The notes: generated from the sequence alone by a model not told the origin. A stretch of DNA of 64,000 nt from Luteibacter jiangsuensis (GCF_030812295.1 NZ_JAUSSK010000001.1:1116001-1180000); one strand, 5' to 3'; numbered from the stretch's first letter, positions 1 to 8,047 are shown. A program made the numbers and translations.

Positions 1-727
1 CCTTCATCTGTTCGTTGAGGTAGTACTCGCGCTGGCTCTTCTCCATCTGCGACTTCACGCGGCCGCGGATGCGCTTCTCGACCTGCTGGAGGTCCATCTC
101 GCCATCGACCAGGCCGATGAGCAGCTCCAGGCGCTGGCCGACGTCGGCCGTCTCGAGCACCTTCTGCTTGTCGCCCATGCGCACGGAAAGATGGGCTGCG
201 ATCGAGTCGGCGAGGCGCGAGGGATCGTCGATGCCCGAGAGCGTGGCGAGGATCTCCGGCGGAAGCTTGCGGCTCTGCTTCACCAACTGCTCGAACAGCG
301 AAACGAGGGAGCGCGAGACCACGTCGAGCTCGCGCTCGTTGCTGGTGTAGACCGGCTCGATGACGCGGGCACGGCCGCTCATCATGCCGGACTCGTCCTC
401 GAAGGCGTCGATCTGCACCCGCGACTGTCCTTCCACCAGCACCTTCACGGTGCCGTCGGGCAGTTTCAGCAATTGCAGGACGCCGGCGAGCGTACCCACC
501 TGGTGCAGGTCGCCGATGGACGGATCGTCGATGTCCGGGCTCTTCTGCGCGACGAGCAGGATCTGCCGCTCGCCTTCCATCGCCCGCTCCAGCGCACGCA
601 TGGACTTGTCGCGCCCGACGAAGAGCGGGATGACCATGTGCGGGTAGACGACGACGTCACGCAGGGGCAGGACCGGCAACAGGTCCAGCTCGGATCCGCT
701 CGTGGTTTGGCTGCGATTCTTCGCCAT
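1..727 (-). CDS. lon: ATP-dependent Lon protease, N-terminal part (cut by window edge)
   Basis: The window holds the first 242 codons; the AAA+ and Ser-Lys protease domains lie outside it. Lon is a cytoplasmic homohexameric ATP-dependent serine protease for misfolded and regulatory proteins. The visible part is the Lon N-terminal substrate-binding domain: it opens MAKNRSQTTSGSELDLLPVL and contains the family strings LPLRDVVVYPHMVIPLFVGR and YYLNEQMK, the latter ending the helical region before the ATPase. The ATG at 727 has a purine-rich GAGGGAA about 11 bases upstream. It is the last gene of tig-clpP-clpX-lon but is separated from clpX by an intrinsic terminator, so it should have its own promoter. 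Identity is secure; completeness cannot be judged. Confidence 0.96.
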   Translation of the reverse strand, partial: MAKNRSQTTSGSELDLLPVLPLRDVVVYPHMVIPLFVGRDKSMRALERAMEGERQILLVAQKSPDIDDPSIGDLHQVGTLAGVLQLLKLPDGTVKVLVEGQSRVQIDAFEDESGMMSGRARVIEPVYTSNERELDVVSRSLVSLFEQLVKQSRKLPPEILATLSGIDDPSRLADSIAAHLSVRMGDKQKVLETADVGQRLELLIGLVDGEMDLQQVEKRIRGRVKSQMEKSQREYYLNEQMK

Positions 728-835
728 GTGCTTGGGGTTTCCCTCGGAAAATTTGGGCCTCGCCCCGACACTGCGCCGGAGCCGCCATAGACGTCAAGTG
801 GTGGTTCGCGAAAGGTCGATCAAGAGCCGGGCACG

Positions 836-876
836 CAAAGAAAAACGGCCCCGGCGTCGTGGAACGCCGGGGCCGC
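836..876 (-). terminator. Rho-independent terminator of clpX
   Basis: A perfect 12-bp GC-rich stem (846-857 with 864-875, loop of six bases) is followed on the minus strand by GTTTTTCTTT. It sits 24 bases after the clpX stop codon and separates clpX from lon. Confidence 0.92.
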
Positions 877-899
877 CGTGACTTGCTCTGCCGGACGAA

Positions 900-2195
900 T
901 CAGGCCGCGTCGCCGCCCTCGCCCGCGATCCGCTGCTGTTGCAGGTTGCCGCGGTAGATCAGGTAGGGCTCGGCCTGGCCGTCGATCACGGCGTCGTCGA
1001 CCACGACCTTGCTGACATGTTCAAGCGACGGCAGTTCGAACATCGTGTCGAGCAATACCTGTTCGAGAATGGTTCGCAGTCCGCGTGCGCCGGTCTTGCG
1101 CTTGAGCGCGCGACGGGCGATGGCGGACAAGGCTTCCGGGCGGAATTCCAGCTCGGCGCCTTCCATGTCGAACAGCTTGCGGAACTGCTTGGTGACCGCG
1201 TTCTTCGGCTCGGTGAGGATCTGTACCAGCGCCGCCTCGTCGAGCTCGTCGAGCGTGGCGACCACGGGCAGGCGCCCAACGAATTCGGGAATCAGGCCGA
1301 AACGGACCAGATCCGCCGGCTCGACTTCCGAGAGCATCTTGCCGACGTTCTCCGTGCGCTCCTTCGAACGCACCTCGGCGCCGAAACCGATGCCGGTGGT
1401 CTCGGAACGCTGCTGGATCACCTTCTCCAGCCCGGCGAACGCGCCGCCGCAGATGAAGAGGATGTTGCGCGTGTCGACCTGCAGGAACTCCTGCTGGGGA
1501 TGCTTGCGTCCGCCCTGCGGCGGCACCGAGGCGAGCGTGCCCTCGATGAGCTTGAGCAGGGCCTGCTGCACGCCTTCGCCGGACACGTCGCGGGTGATCG
1601 ACGGGTTTTCGCTCTTGCGCGAAATTTTGTCGATTTCATCGATATAGACGATGCCGCTCTGCGCCTTCTCGACGTCGTAGTCGCACTTCTGCAGGAGCTT
1701 CTGGATGATGTTCTCGACATCCTCGCCCACGTAGCCGGCTTCGGTCAGCGTGGTCGCGTCGGCGATCGTGAACGGCACGTTGAGCAGGCGCGCCAGCGTC
1801 TCGGCCAGCAGCGTCTTGCCCGAACCGGTCGGACCGATCAGGAGGATGTTGGACTTGCCCAACTCGACGTCGTCGTTCTTCAGGCGCGATTCCATGCGCT
1901 TGTAATGGTTGTAGACCGCGACCGAAAGCGCCTTCTTGGCGCGCGTCTGGCCGACCACGTACTGGTCGAGCGCATCCATGATCTCGCGCGGCTTCGGAAG
2001 GTGCGTGCGACCGGAGGCCGCCTTTTCTTCCAGCTCCTCGCGAATGATGTCGTTGCACAGCTCAACGCATTCGTCGCAGATGAACACGCTTGGGCCGGCG
2101 ATCAGCTTGCGCACTTCATGCTGGCTCTTGCCGCAGAAAGAGCAATAAAGGATCTTGCCGCCGTCGTTGGAACGGCTTTGCCGCTCGTCGCTCAT
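900..2195 (-). CDS. clpX: ClpX, ATP-dependent unfoldase of ClpXP
   Basis: 431 aa, the normal ClpX length. ClpX is an AAA+ hexamer that recognises, unfolds and feeds substrates into ClpP. The N-terminal zinc-binding domain is present (CSFCGKSQ, then CDECVELC: four cysteines), followed by Walker A GPTGSGKT, Walker [10 protein letters not shown] and the LFICGGAF segment. An IGFGAE stretch corresponds to the ClpP-contacting IGF loop. I chose the ATG at 2195 (MSDERQ...) because it matches the family start; reading 15 codons further upstream adds a non-homologous tail. It lies downstream of clpP, separated by 104 bases that contain a strong hairpin, so clpX may have its own promoter. Confidence 0.97.
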   Translation of the reverse strand: MSDERQSRSNDGGKILYCSFCGKSQHEVRKLIAGPSVFICDECVELCNDIIREELEEKAASGRTHLPKPREIMDALDQYVVGQTRAKKALSVAVYNHYKRMESRLKNDDVELGKSNILLIGPTGSGKTLLAETLARLLNVPFTIADATTLTEAGYVGEDVENIIQKLLQKCDYDVEKAQSGIVYIDEIDKISRKSENPSITRDVSGEGVQQALLKLIEGTLASVPPQGGRKHPQQEFLQVDTRNILFICGGAFAGLEKVIQQRSETTGIGFGAEVRSKERTENVGKMLSEVEPADLVRFGLIPEFVGRLPVVATLDELDEAALVQILTEPKNAVTKQFRKLFDMEGAELEFRPEALSAIARRALKRKTGARGLRTILEQVLLDTMFELPSLEHVSKVVVDDAVIDGQAEPYLIYRGNLQQQRIAGEGGDAA

Positions 2196-2241
2196 GCTAT
2201 GGGCCCTACTGAGAATCCAGGTGCGCTTTGAGAATAGCACA

Positions 2242-2273
2242 GCCCTTCGCCCCTGGACTCAGGGGCGAAGGGC
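2242..2273 (-). other. 14-bp perfect hairpin between clpP and clpX
   Basis: Bases 2242-2255 pair exactly with 2260-2273 around a GACT loop. On the minus strand, in which clpP is transcribed towards clpX, it is followed by TGTGCTATTCTC and so lacks a good U-tract. It may be a partial terminator, an mRNA 3'-end stabiliser or an attenuator between the two genes. On the plus strand it is followed by CGGTTTT, but no plus-strand gene needs terminating here. Confidence 0.6.
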
Positions 2274-2299
2274 CGGTTTTCACAAGCGAAAAAGTTCAA

Positions 2300-2932
2300 T
2301 CAAGCTGAACGGACGGTATCGACCGTACGCTTGTCGAGAACCGAGTCGATCAGGCCATAGGCCTGGGCTTCCGCGCCGCTCATGAAGCGGTCGCGCTCGG
2401 TGTCACGGGCGATCTCTTCCACTGTCTTGCCGCTGTGGTTGGCGAGGATCGCGTTGAGCCGCTCGCGCATGGTCAGAATCTCGCGGGCATGGATCTCGAT
2501 GTCCGTGGCCTGGCCGGAGATGCCGCCAGCCCAGGGCTGGTGGATCATGATGCGAGAATGCGGCAGCGAGTAACGCTTGCCCGCCGCGCCGGCGGCCAGC
2601 AGCAGGGCGCCCATGGAGGCGGCCTGGCCGATGCACATCGTGCTGACGTCCGGCTTCACGAACTGCATCGTGTCGTAGATCGCCATACCGGCGGTGACCG
2701 AGCCACCCGGGCTGTTGATGTACAGGCTGATGTCCTTGTCCGGGTTCTCCGACTCGAGGAACAGCAGCTGGGCGACGATCACATTGGCCATGTAATCGTC
2801 GACCGGACCGACGGCGAAGATCACGCGCTCCTTGAGAAGACGCGAGTAGATATCGTACGAACGCTCGCCACGCGAAGTCTGCTCGACGACGATGGGCACC
2901 AGGTTGAGATTCTGGATCGGAGCCATGGACAT
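2300..2932 (-). CDS. clpP: ClpP, ATP-dependent Clp protease proteolytic subunit
   Basis: 210 aa. ClpP is the tetradecameric serine peptidase chamber that works with ClpX or ClpA in the cytoplasm. The catalytic triad is visible: Ser106 in GQAASMGA, His131 in RIMIHQP and Asp181 in RDTERDRF, with spacing as in the E. coli enzyme apart from a one-residue insertion between His and Asp. The ATG at 2932 ([10 protein letters not shown]) is preferred because GAAGGAG lies 8 bases before it; the in-frame ATG at 2926 is a less well spaced alternative. It follows tig by only 48 bases, so the two are probably co-transcribed, and it precedes clpX. Confidence 0.97.
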   Translation of the reverse strand: MSMAPIQNLNLVPIVVEQTSRGERSYDIYSRLLKERVIFAVGPVDDYMANVIVAQLLFLESENPDKDISLYINSPGGSVTAGMAIYDTMQFVKPDVSTMCIGQAASMGALLLAAGAAGKRYSLPHSRIMIHQPWAGGISGQATDIEIHAREILTMRERLNAILANHSGKTVEEIARDTERDRFMSGAEAQAYGLIDSVLDKRTVDTVRSA

Positions 2933-2980
2933 GGGGTCTCTCCTTCGTGTGGGGCCCGGTTGTTGCCAGTGGATCGGCAC

Positions 2981-4273
2981 TTACGTGCCGATCGGTCGCA
3001 TCACCTCGTCGAAGCTCAGTTCCTGGTCGGTGGTCTTGGCATTATCCGCCACCCACTCGGCCACCTGGTCTTCCATCACGCGGTTCTGCAGTCCCGACAT
3101 CAGTTGGGGGTCACCGTTATACAGTTCAATGACCTTTTCCGGTTCCTCATAGGTCGAGGCGATCGCGGCAAGCATCTCGTTCATGCGCTTGCGATCGAGA
3201 CGAAGCTCGTTCTTGCGGGCGATCTCACCCATCAGGAGAGCGGCGATGACACGCTTGCGGGCGAACGGCGCCGCCTCGGCGATCATCTCGGGGCCCGGCT
3301 CCTGACCGCGCGGCAGGTTTCCGGCGGCCAGGCTGCGGGCCTCGGCGTTGGCCATGAGTTCCGGCACGTCGAGGTCCGGGTAGGCGTTGGCCAGCTTTTC
3401 CGCCACTTCGGACTTCAGTCGGGCCATCAGGGTGGCCTTCAGCTCGCGCTCGAGGTTGGCGCGGACTTCCTTGCGGAAGGTCTCGATATCGCCATCGGCC
3501 ACGCCGAACATCTTCACGAACTCGGCGTCGACGGCCGGCAGGTTCGGTTCCTGGACTTTCACGATCTTGAAGCTGACCTTGGCGGTCTTGCCGGCCAGGT
3601 CGGGGTTGCGGAAGTCTTCGGGGAAGGCCACGTCCTGGACCAGGTCTTCGCCGGCGCCACGGCCGGTCAGGGCCTCGTCCAGCGCCTTGAACAGGGTGCC
3701 CGAGCCCAGCACGCTGCCCGCGCGCTCGAGGCCTTCGGCCGGGAAGCGGTATTCACCCGCCTCGGCGGCGTATTCGAACATGACGAAATCGCCTTCCTTC
3801 GACGCGCGCGACACTTCGTCGAAGCTACGGCGCTGCGTGCGCAGGGTTTCGATCATCTTGTCGATGTCGGCGTCCTTGACCTCGGCCTGCGGACGGGCGA
3901 TCTCGAGGGCGGAGACGTCGACGGCCGGGAACTCCGGCATCACCTCGAAGGTGGCCGTGTAGGCGATCTCGCCGTTCTCGGCATTGCCCGTGGTGTCGAC
4001 GGACGGGTTGGCGATCGGCTGCAGCTTTTCCTGCGTGACGGCATCGCGAAGCGTGCTGCCGATGAGCTCGGACAAGGCTTCGCCACGGACCTGCGCGCCA
4101 AAGCGCTGCTTGATCACGTTGGCCGGCACCTTGCCCGGACGGAAGCCCTTCAGCCGCACCGTACGGCCCATTTCCGCGATGCGCTCGCTGACTTGGGACT
4201 CGAGACGCTCCGCCGGGAACTTCACCGTGAGCTTGCGCCCGAGCTTGCCGACATTCTCAACCGAAACCTGCAT
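2981..4273 (-). CDS. tig: Trigger factor, ribosome-associated chaperone and PPIase
   Basis: 430 aa, typical for trigger factor. It binds near the ribosome exit tunnel and holds nascent chains. The N-terminal ribosome-binding domain contains a GFRPGKVP signature (residues about 44-51); the FKBP-type PPIase domain follows (about 160-245, including GDFVMFEY), and the rest is the helical C-terminal chaperone domain. The ATG at 4273 has AGGAG seven bases upstream and gives the family start MQVSVENVGKLGRKLTV; in-frame sequence upstream is not homologous. It is the first gene of tig-clpP-clpX-lon, and a promoter candidate lies at 4415-4444. Confidence 0.97.
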   Translation of the reverse strand: MQVSVENVGKLGRKLTVKFPAERLESQVSERIAEMGRTVRLKGFRPGKVPANVIKQRFGAQVRGEALSELIGSTLRDAVTQEKLQPIANPSVDTTGNAENGEIAYTATFEVMPEFPAVDVSALEIARPQAEVKDADIDKMIETLRTQRRSFDEVSRASKEGDFVMFEYAAEAGEYRFPAEGLERAGSVLGSGTLFKALDEALTGRGAGEDLVQDVAFPEDFRNPDLAGKTAKVSFKIVKVQEPNLPAVDAEFVKMFGVADGDIETFRKEVRANLERELKATLMARLKSEVAEKLANAYPDLDVPELMANAEARSLAAGNLPRGQEPGPEMIAEAAPFARKRVIAALLMGEIARKNELRLDRKRMNEMLAAIASTYEEPEKVIELYNGDPQLMSGLQNRVMEDQVAEWVADNAKTTDQELSFDEVMRPIGT

Positions 4274-4414
4274 GACCTCTCCTGAAACCACCACGGACGT
4301 GGCGCGATGGCGAACATCCGTCGCCGTAACCGAAACAAAGGAATTCACCGCGAATCCGGGGCCGGCCGCCGCGACCATCCCCCCGGCGGCGAAAAACCCC
4401 GCAAATGACTGCCC

Positions 4415-4444
4415 ATTCTACGTTTTGGCCTCCCGCCGCCGCAA
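4415..4444 (-). promoter_or_regulatory. Candidate sigma-70 promoter of tig
   Basis: On the minus strand TTGCGG and TAGAAT are separated by 18 bases, placing a start site roughly 130 bases upstream of the tig ATG. The -10 hexamer differs from consensus at one base; the -35 is weaker. The prediction rests on sequence alone. Confidence 0.4.
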
Positions 4445-4450
4445 CCGTCG

Positions 4451-4885
4451 TCAGCCCGGCTCCCAGCGCCTGGGGCCGCCTCCCTCCACGGCCAGCGCGT
4501 CGCCCGGATTGGCCAGGGCGCAAGCCGTCAGGGACAGGCAGCCACAGCCGATGCAATCGGTCAGTCGATCCTTCAGGTTGACCAGCAGGGCGATCCGTTG
4601 CTCCAGTTCCTCCCGCCATGCGGCCGACATCCCGGCCCATTCCTCGCGCGTCGGCGTCCTCTCGTCCGGCAGACTGGAAAAAGCCCGCCGAACGGCCTCC
4701 AAGGGCACTCCGACCCGCTGGGCGACCCGGATCACCGCGAGCCGGCGGAGTACATCGGACGCATAGCGGCGCTGGTTGCCGGTCGTCCGCAGGCTGCGAA
4801 TCAGGCCCTTGCGCTCGTAAAAGTGCAGTGCCGACACCGCCAGGCCCGACCGTTTCGCCGCCTCGCCAACGCTCAGTTCACGCAT
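4451..4885 (-). CDS. soxR: SoxR, redox-sensing [2Fe-2S] MerR-family activator
   Basis: 144 aa. SoxR senses redox-cycling compounds through an oxidisable [2Fe-2S] cluster and activates promoters with over-long spacers. The MerR winged-helix domain occupies about residues 1-70 (SVGEAAKRSGLAVSALHFYE). After a dimerisation helix come the four cluster cysteines Cys111, Cys114, Cys116 and Cys122 in the exact SoxR arrangement C-x2-C-x-C-x5-C. The ATG at 4885 is the only sensible start. It diverges from an MFS transporter, and a SoxR-box dyad lies 8 bases upstream of this start, so it probably controls both the pump and itself. No SoxS-like gene is nearby, as expected outside the enteric bacteria. 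Confidence 0.95.
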   Translation of the reverse strand: MRELSVGEAAKRSGLAVSALHFYERKGLIRSLRTTGNQRRYASDVLRRLAVIRVAQRVGVPLEAVRRAFSSLPDERTPTREEWAGMSAAWREELEQRIALLVNLKDRLTDCIGCGCLSLTACALANPGDALAVEGGGPRRWEPG

Positions 4886-4888
4886 CGC

Positions 4889-4919
4889 TTGACCTCAACC
4901 AACGTTGAGGTCTCATGCT
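4889..4919 (+). promoter_or_regulatory. SoxR-type promoter of the MFS transporter, 19-bp spacer
   Basis: A TTGACC -35 (4889-4894) and a CATGCT -10 (4914-4919) are exactly 19 bases apart. Such an over-long spacer is the hallmark of MerR/SoxR-activated promoters. The SoxR operator fills the spacer. The -10 is poor, which fits dependence on an activator. A predicted start near 4926 leaves a leader of about 50 bases before the ATG at 4978. Confidence 0.7.
4893..4910 (+). promoter_or_regulatory. SoxR box (operator dyad)
   Basis: The 18-base element CCTCAACCAACGTTGAGG has perfect 6-bp outer arms (CCTCAA / TTGAGG), identical to those of the known SoxR-box consensus. Only the six central bases differ. 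It lies between soxR and the divergent MFS gene. Confidence 0.88.
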
Positions 4920-4977
4920 GCGCCTCCCGGGCCAAGCACGCAAGCGTGCGAAACTCCCCTTTCCCCAAGGATGCAGA

Positions 4978-6363
4978 ATGAACGTGGGAACGTCGGATCC
5001 AGACCTCTTCAGCGCCACCGAAGCACCCTACCCGCCCGGCATCCTCGCCCCTCCCTACCGGGCGGCCACCATCGGCATGGTCGCCCTCATATCCCTGATC
5101 GCCTTCGAAGCCCTGGCGGTCACCACGGCCATGCCCACCGTGGCGCGCGACCTCAATGGGTTGAAGGCGTATGCCCTCGCCTTTGGCGGTGTCCTGGCCA
5201 CCAGCGTCATCGGCATGACCCTGTCCGGACGCTGGAGCGATCGGCGGGGCCCTGCCCCCGCCATGTGGACCGGCCTGGCGGGTTTCGTTGCCGGCCTGCT
5301 CATCGCCGGTTTCGCCCACGACATGCCCACCTTGCTGGTCGGGCGCCTGATCCAGGGGCTGGGCGCGGGTTGCCTGTCGCCCGCTCTTTACGTGATCGTG
5401 GGCCGGCTGTATCCGGAGTCGCTGAGGCCGAAGGTGTTCGCGTCATTCTCGGCGGGCTGGGTCGTGCCGGCGCTGATCGGTCCCGCCGTGAGCGGCGCCA
5501 TCGTCGAACATGTCGGCTGGCGCTGGGTCTTCCTCGGCGTGCCGTTGCTGGCGATTCCCGCCGCGGCAGGGTTGCGTGGCGCCCTGCGTTCACTGGGCAA
5601 GCCCTCGGGCATCGCCGGGGAAGCACCCGGGCGGATGATGAATGCCGTCGGCGCCTCCCTCGGCGTCTGCTTGCTGTTCGTCGCCGGACAGGAGCATGGC
5701 TGGCTCGCAGCCGCGTTGTTCGCGCCGGCCATCGCGTTGCTGTACTTCTGTGGGCGACGCCTGCTTCCACCTGGCACGTTGCGAGGCGCGCGCGGCCTTC
5801 CCGCCGTGGTCGCCTTGCGTGGCGTCGCCGCTTCCGCGTTCTTCGGCACCGAAGCCTTCCTGCCACTGGCCTTTTCGAGTGAACACGGGCTGTCGCCCAT
5901 GTGGGCCGGCATTGCCATCAGCGTGGGTGCGATCGGCTGGTTCTCGGGTTCTTGGTACCAGGGCCATTACGCGAAGATCTCGCGACAGGCGCTGCTGAAT
6001 CGCGGCACGGTCCTGATGGTGATCGGCGTGATCGTGGCGTCGCTCAGCACGTTCGCCTGGATGCCGGTCATCGCTTCCGTCATGGGTTGGCTGCTTACAG
6101 GCCTCGGCATGGGCATGCTCTACGGCACCGTGGCCGTTCTCGCCTTGTCGATGTCCGCCGAACACGAGCAAGGCACGAACAGTTCGGCGTTGCAGCTATG
6201 CGAATCGTTGATGGTCGCGACCACGCTTGCGATCGGCGGTTCCTTGTTCGGCGCGCTGCTCGACGTTTCGCACACCGCCGCATTCGCCGCCAATTTCGCT
6301 ATCACGGTCGTGCTGGCGGTGTTGGGAACCGTCGTCGCGCGCCGCGCCCAGGCGCCCGCCTGA
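4978..6363 (+). CDS. MFS drug/solute exporter under SoxR control
   Basis: 461 aa inner-membrane protein with many hydrophobic helices (about 12-14). The MFS motif A between helices 2 and 3 is visible as GRWSDRRGP, and GRLIQGLGAG follows, typical of the drug:H+ antiporter families. Helices run the length of the protein without a soluble domain. The ATG at 4978 (MNVGTSDPDL) has AAGGA six bases upstream; an in-frame ATG at 4915 overlaps the predicted promoter and is rejected. Divergence from soxR across a SoxR box suggests export of redox-active toxins such as phenazines or quinones (inference). Substrate unknown. Confidence 0.9.
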   Translation: MNVGTSDPDLFSATEAPYPPGILAPPYRAATIGMVALISLIAFEALAVTTAMPTVARDLNGLKAYALAFGGVLATSVIGMTLSGRWSDRRGPAPAMWTGLAGFVAGLLIAGFAHDMPTLLVGRLIQGLGAGCLSPALYVIVGRLYPESLRPKVFASFSAGWVVPALIGPAVSGAIVEHVGWRWVFLGVPLLAIPAAAGLRGALRSLGKPSGIAGEAPGRMMNAVGASLGVCLLFVAGQEHGWLAAALFAPAIALLYFCGRRLLPPGTLRGARGLPAVVALRGVAASAFFGTEAFLPLAFSSEHGLSPMWAGIAISVGAIGWFSGSWYQGHYAKISRQALLNRGTVLMVIGVIVASLSTFAWMPVIASVMGWLLTGLGMGMLYGTVAVLALSMSAEHEQGTNSSALQLCESLMVATTLAIGGSLFGALLDVSHTAAFAANFAITVVLAVLGTVVARRAQAPA

Positions 6364-6520
6364 TGGGAACTTCGCGCGGAAGGTCGCCACTACGCATATC
6401 GGAGGCCGGCTAGCCGCCCACGACCAGGTGGAGCCCGCACCGAACGGGCGCAAGTCGGGCTGGCCGAAAGGCTGACCTCCAGCGAACGCCGGGATGTACC
6501 GAAGGGCTATCCTCCCAGGC

Positions 6521-7051
6521 TCAGTCGCCCTGGAGAGCTCTCGCCGAGGCGCCTTCGCCCTTCCCGATCTTCTTTAGCTCATTCCGCATCGACATGGCGT
6601 CGAGGCGTTCGGCAGGTAACGCGATCAGTGCGGCAATGCGGTTCTTGAGATAGCGGAACGCTGTGATGAACGCGCGCTTGCGGTCAAGTTCCGTGCCTGT
6701 CACAGCCGATGGATCTTCAATGCCCCAATGTGCCGTCACGGGTTGACCCGGCCAGATGGGACAGACCTCACCAGCAGCGTTATCGCAGACGGTGATGACG
6801 ATATCCATGACGGGTGCTCCGTCGGTTTCGAATACATCCCAACTCTTGGAACGTAGGTCCGCCGTGGGGTACCCAAGCTCGTCGAGGACGGTGATGGCCA
6901 TGGGGTTCACCGCGGACTTGGGCGCACTACCGGCGGAAAACGCGCGAAAGCGACCAGCACCGTCGTGACTGAGGATGCTCTCTGCGAGGATGGAACGAGC
7001 GGAGTTATGGGTGCACAGGAAAAGCACGTTCAATGTTCGCGTGGTGCTCAC
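6521..7051 (-). CDS. arsC: Arsenate reductase, low-molecular-weight phosphatase fold
   Basis: 176 aa. ArsC reduces arsenate to arsenite with a cysteine relay fed by thioredoxin or glutaredoxin. The P-loop CTHNSARS (CX5R, nucleophile Cys13) lies near the N-terminus as in the LMW-PTP type. Two more cysteines in VCDNAAGEVCPIWPG are candidates for the relay. I chose the GTG at 7051 because GGAG precedes it by seven bases; a GTG at 7078 would add nine residues. No arsR, arsB or acr3 gene is adjacent, so it is a stand-alone detoxification gene here. A related protein tyrosine phosphatase is less likely given the CPIWPG and AHWGIEDP motifs. Confidence 0.9.
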   Translation of the reverse strand: MSTTRTLNVLFLCTHNSARSILAESILSHDGAGRFRAFSAGSAPKSAVNPMAITVLDELGYPTADLRSKSWDVFETDGAPVMDIVITVCDNAAGEVCPIWPGQPVTAHWGIEDPSAVTGTELDRKRAFITAFRYLKNRIAALIALPAERLDAMSMRNELKKIGKGEGASARALQGD

Positions 7052-7130
7052 GGGTAGCTCCGAGGGCTCAAGGGTCACGCGACATTACCATGCTTCTAGA
7101 TATATCGATGTGACAGCATCTACCGCCCGC

Positions 7131-7229
7131 CCTCGGGTCCGCCACACGTGCGCGACGCGCCTGCTGAAGACCGTCGACGGCGCAGCCGCCCTCACCGCGA
7201 TGCGCGGCACCTCGCTTACGAGGAGTTAA
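7131..7229 (+). pseudogene. Remnant of a tyrosine recombinase (integrase) C-terminus
   Basis: A 32-codon stretch ending in TAA reads RVRHTCATRLL and then, after a short gap, TAMRGTSLT. This resembles the box II region of phage-type integrases (LRHTCATRLL ... LMGHTSLT), keeping the catalytic Arg of RHT but losing the GH pair and everything after it. No start codon, N-terminal domain or nucleophilic tyrosine is present. It sits about 85 bases from the 3' end of tRNA-Leu, a classic integration site, so an old excised or decayed island is plausible. The match is short and made by eye. Confidence 0.45.
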
Positions 7230-7253
7230 TCGTTACGGGACAGATAAAGCCGC

Positions 7254-7297
7254 ATCAGATGTAATTCTTACGACGTCGTAACGCCTAAGTATCTGAT
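7254..7297. repeat. Nested dyad: 14-bp perfect palindrome inside an outer inverted repeat
   Basis: TTACGACGTCGTAA (7268-7281) is a perfect palindrome. Around it ATCAGAT (7254-7260) and ATCTGAT (7291-7297) form an outer inverted pair centred almost at the same point. It lies between the integrase remnant and the 3' end of tRNA-Leu. It could be a recombination site relic, a regulator site or an RNA hairpin; nothing in the sequence decides. Confidence 0.5.
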
Positions 7298-7313
7298 TAA
7301 ATGGGAATCACGA

Positions 7314-7398
7314 TGGTGCGAGAGGCGGGACTCGAACCCGCACGGTTTTACCCGTCAGAACCTAAATCTGGTGCGTCTACCAATTCCGCCACTCTCGC
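7314..7398 (-). tRNA. tRNA-Leu(UAG)
   Basis: 85 nt including encoded CCA. The acceptor stem GCGAGAG pairs with CTCTCGC, there is a long class II variable arm, and the anticodon loop TTTAGGT carries TAG. It closely follows the E. coli leuW pattern. It lies 12 bases downstream of an intrinsic terminator, so its transcription is separate from, or depends on readthrough of, the upstream tRNA array. Confidence 0.97.
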
Positions 7399-7410
7399 GT
7401 AGCGAGCCAT

Positions 7411-7448
7411 TCTAAAAGAAAACGCCGGTAGCGGGAGGCTACCGGCGT
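7411..7448 (-). terminator. Rho-independent terminator inside the tRNA cluster
   Basis: An 11-bp perfect stem (7422-7432 with 7438-7448, loop GGGAG) is followed on the minus strand by TTTTCTTTT. It lies after tRNA-Lys and directly before tRNA-Leu. Confidence 0.88.
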
Positions 7449-7455
7449 CTTGAAT

Positions 7456-7531
<76 letters not shown>

Positions 7532-7557
7532 GTTAAAACTTGCAGCTACGTTGTAAG

Positions 7558-7634
7558 TGGGGTGGACGATGGGACTCGAACCCACGACATCCGGAATCAC
7601 AATCCGGTACTCTAACCAGCTGAGCTACGCCCAC
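7558..7634 (-). tRNA. tRNA-His(GUG)
   Basis: 77 nt with CCA. The anticodon loop TTGTGAT carries GTG. A further G at 7635 can supply the G-1 opposite C73 that histidine tRNAs need. Flanked by tRNA-Lys and tRNA-Arg(UCU). Confidence 0.96.
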
Positions 7635-7648
7635 CATAAAACACCATT

Positions 7649-7725
7649 TGGCGCGCCCGACAGGAATCGAACCTGCAACCGTCGGCTTAGAAGGCCGATG
7701 CTCTATCCGATTGAGCTACAGGCGC
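7649..7725 (-). tRNA. tRNA-Arg(UCU)
   Basis: 77 nt with CCA. Acceptor GCGCCTG; anticodon stem TCGGC/GCCGA with loop CTTCTAA, anticodon TCT. Third gene of the array. Confidence 0.96.
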
Positions 7726-7749
7726 AGGCACTGTATGTAGAACGCCAAC

Positions 7750-7826
7750 TGGTCGGGGCAGAGGGATTCGAACCCCCGACATCCAGCTCCCAAAGCTGGC
7801 GCTCTACCAGACTGAGCTATACCCCG
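7750..7826 (-). tRNA. tRNA-Pro(UGG)
   Basis: 77 nt with CCA. Acceptor CGGGGTA; anticodon stem CCAGC/GCTGG with loop TTTGGGA, anticodon TGG. A spacer of 144 bases separates it from tRNA-Arg(ACG); I see no gene or clear signal in that spacer. Confidence 0.96.
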
Positions 7827-7970
7827 AAACTTAAAGCACTATCCCGATACACTGGGGTGAAGCCTTCAAATGTTACGGGTCAAACTCAAGCCCGTCAATC
7901 TGTATGAACACACCACACTTTCAACTACCGTGTCCGTTGCACGAAGGCGACGGCTTTGCTGCTTAAAAAA

Positions 7971-8047
7971 TGGTGCGCCCGGAGAGATTCGAACTCCCGA
8001 CCACCAAGTTCGTAGCCTGGTACTCTATCCAGCTGAGCTACGGGCGC
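7971..8047 (-). tRNA. tRNA-Arg(ACG)
   Basis: 77 nt with CCA. Acceptor GCGCCCG pairs with CGGGCGC; loop CTACGAA carries ACG, read as ICG after deamination. First gene of the minus-strand tRNA array, about 65 bases after the predicted promoter. Confidence 0.97.

Noticed and set aside
735-830. Heat-shock (sigma-32) promoter for lon
   Set aside because: CTTGAT and CTTGAC are present on the minus strand, but no convincing CCCCAT-type -10 follows at 13-15 bases.
2435-4285. Long plus-strand open frame of 616 codons
   Set aside because: It lies exactly antisense to tig and clpP, which have full-length family matches. High GC content makes such shadow frames common, and its translation has no recognisable domain.
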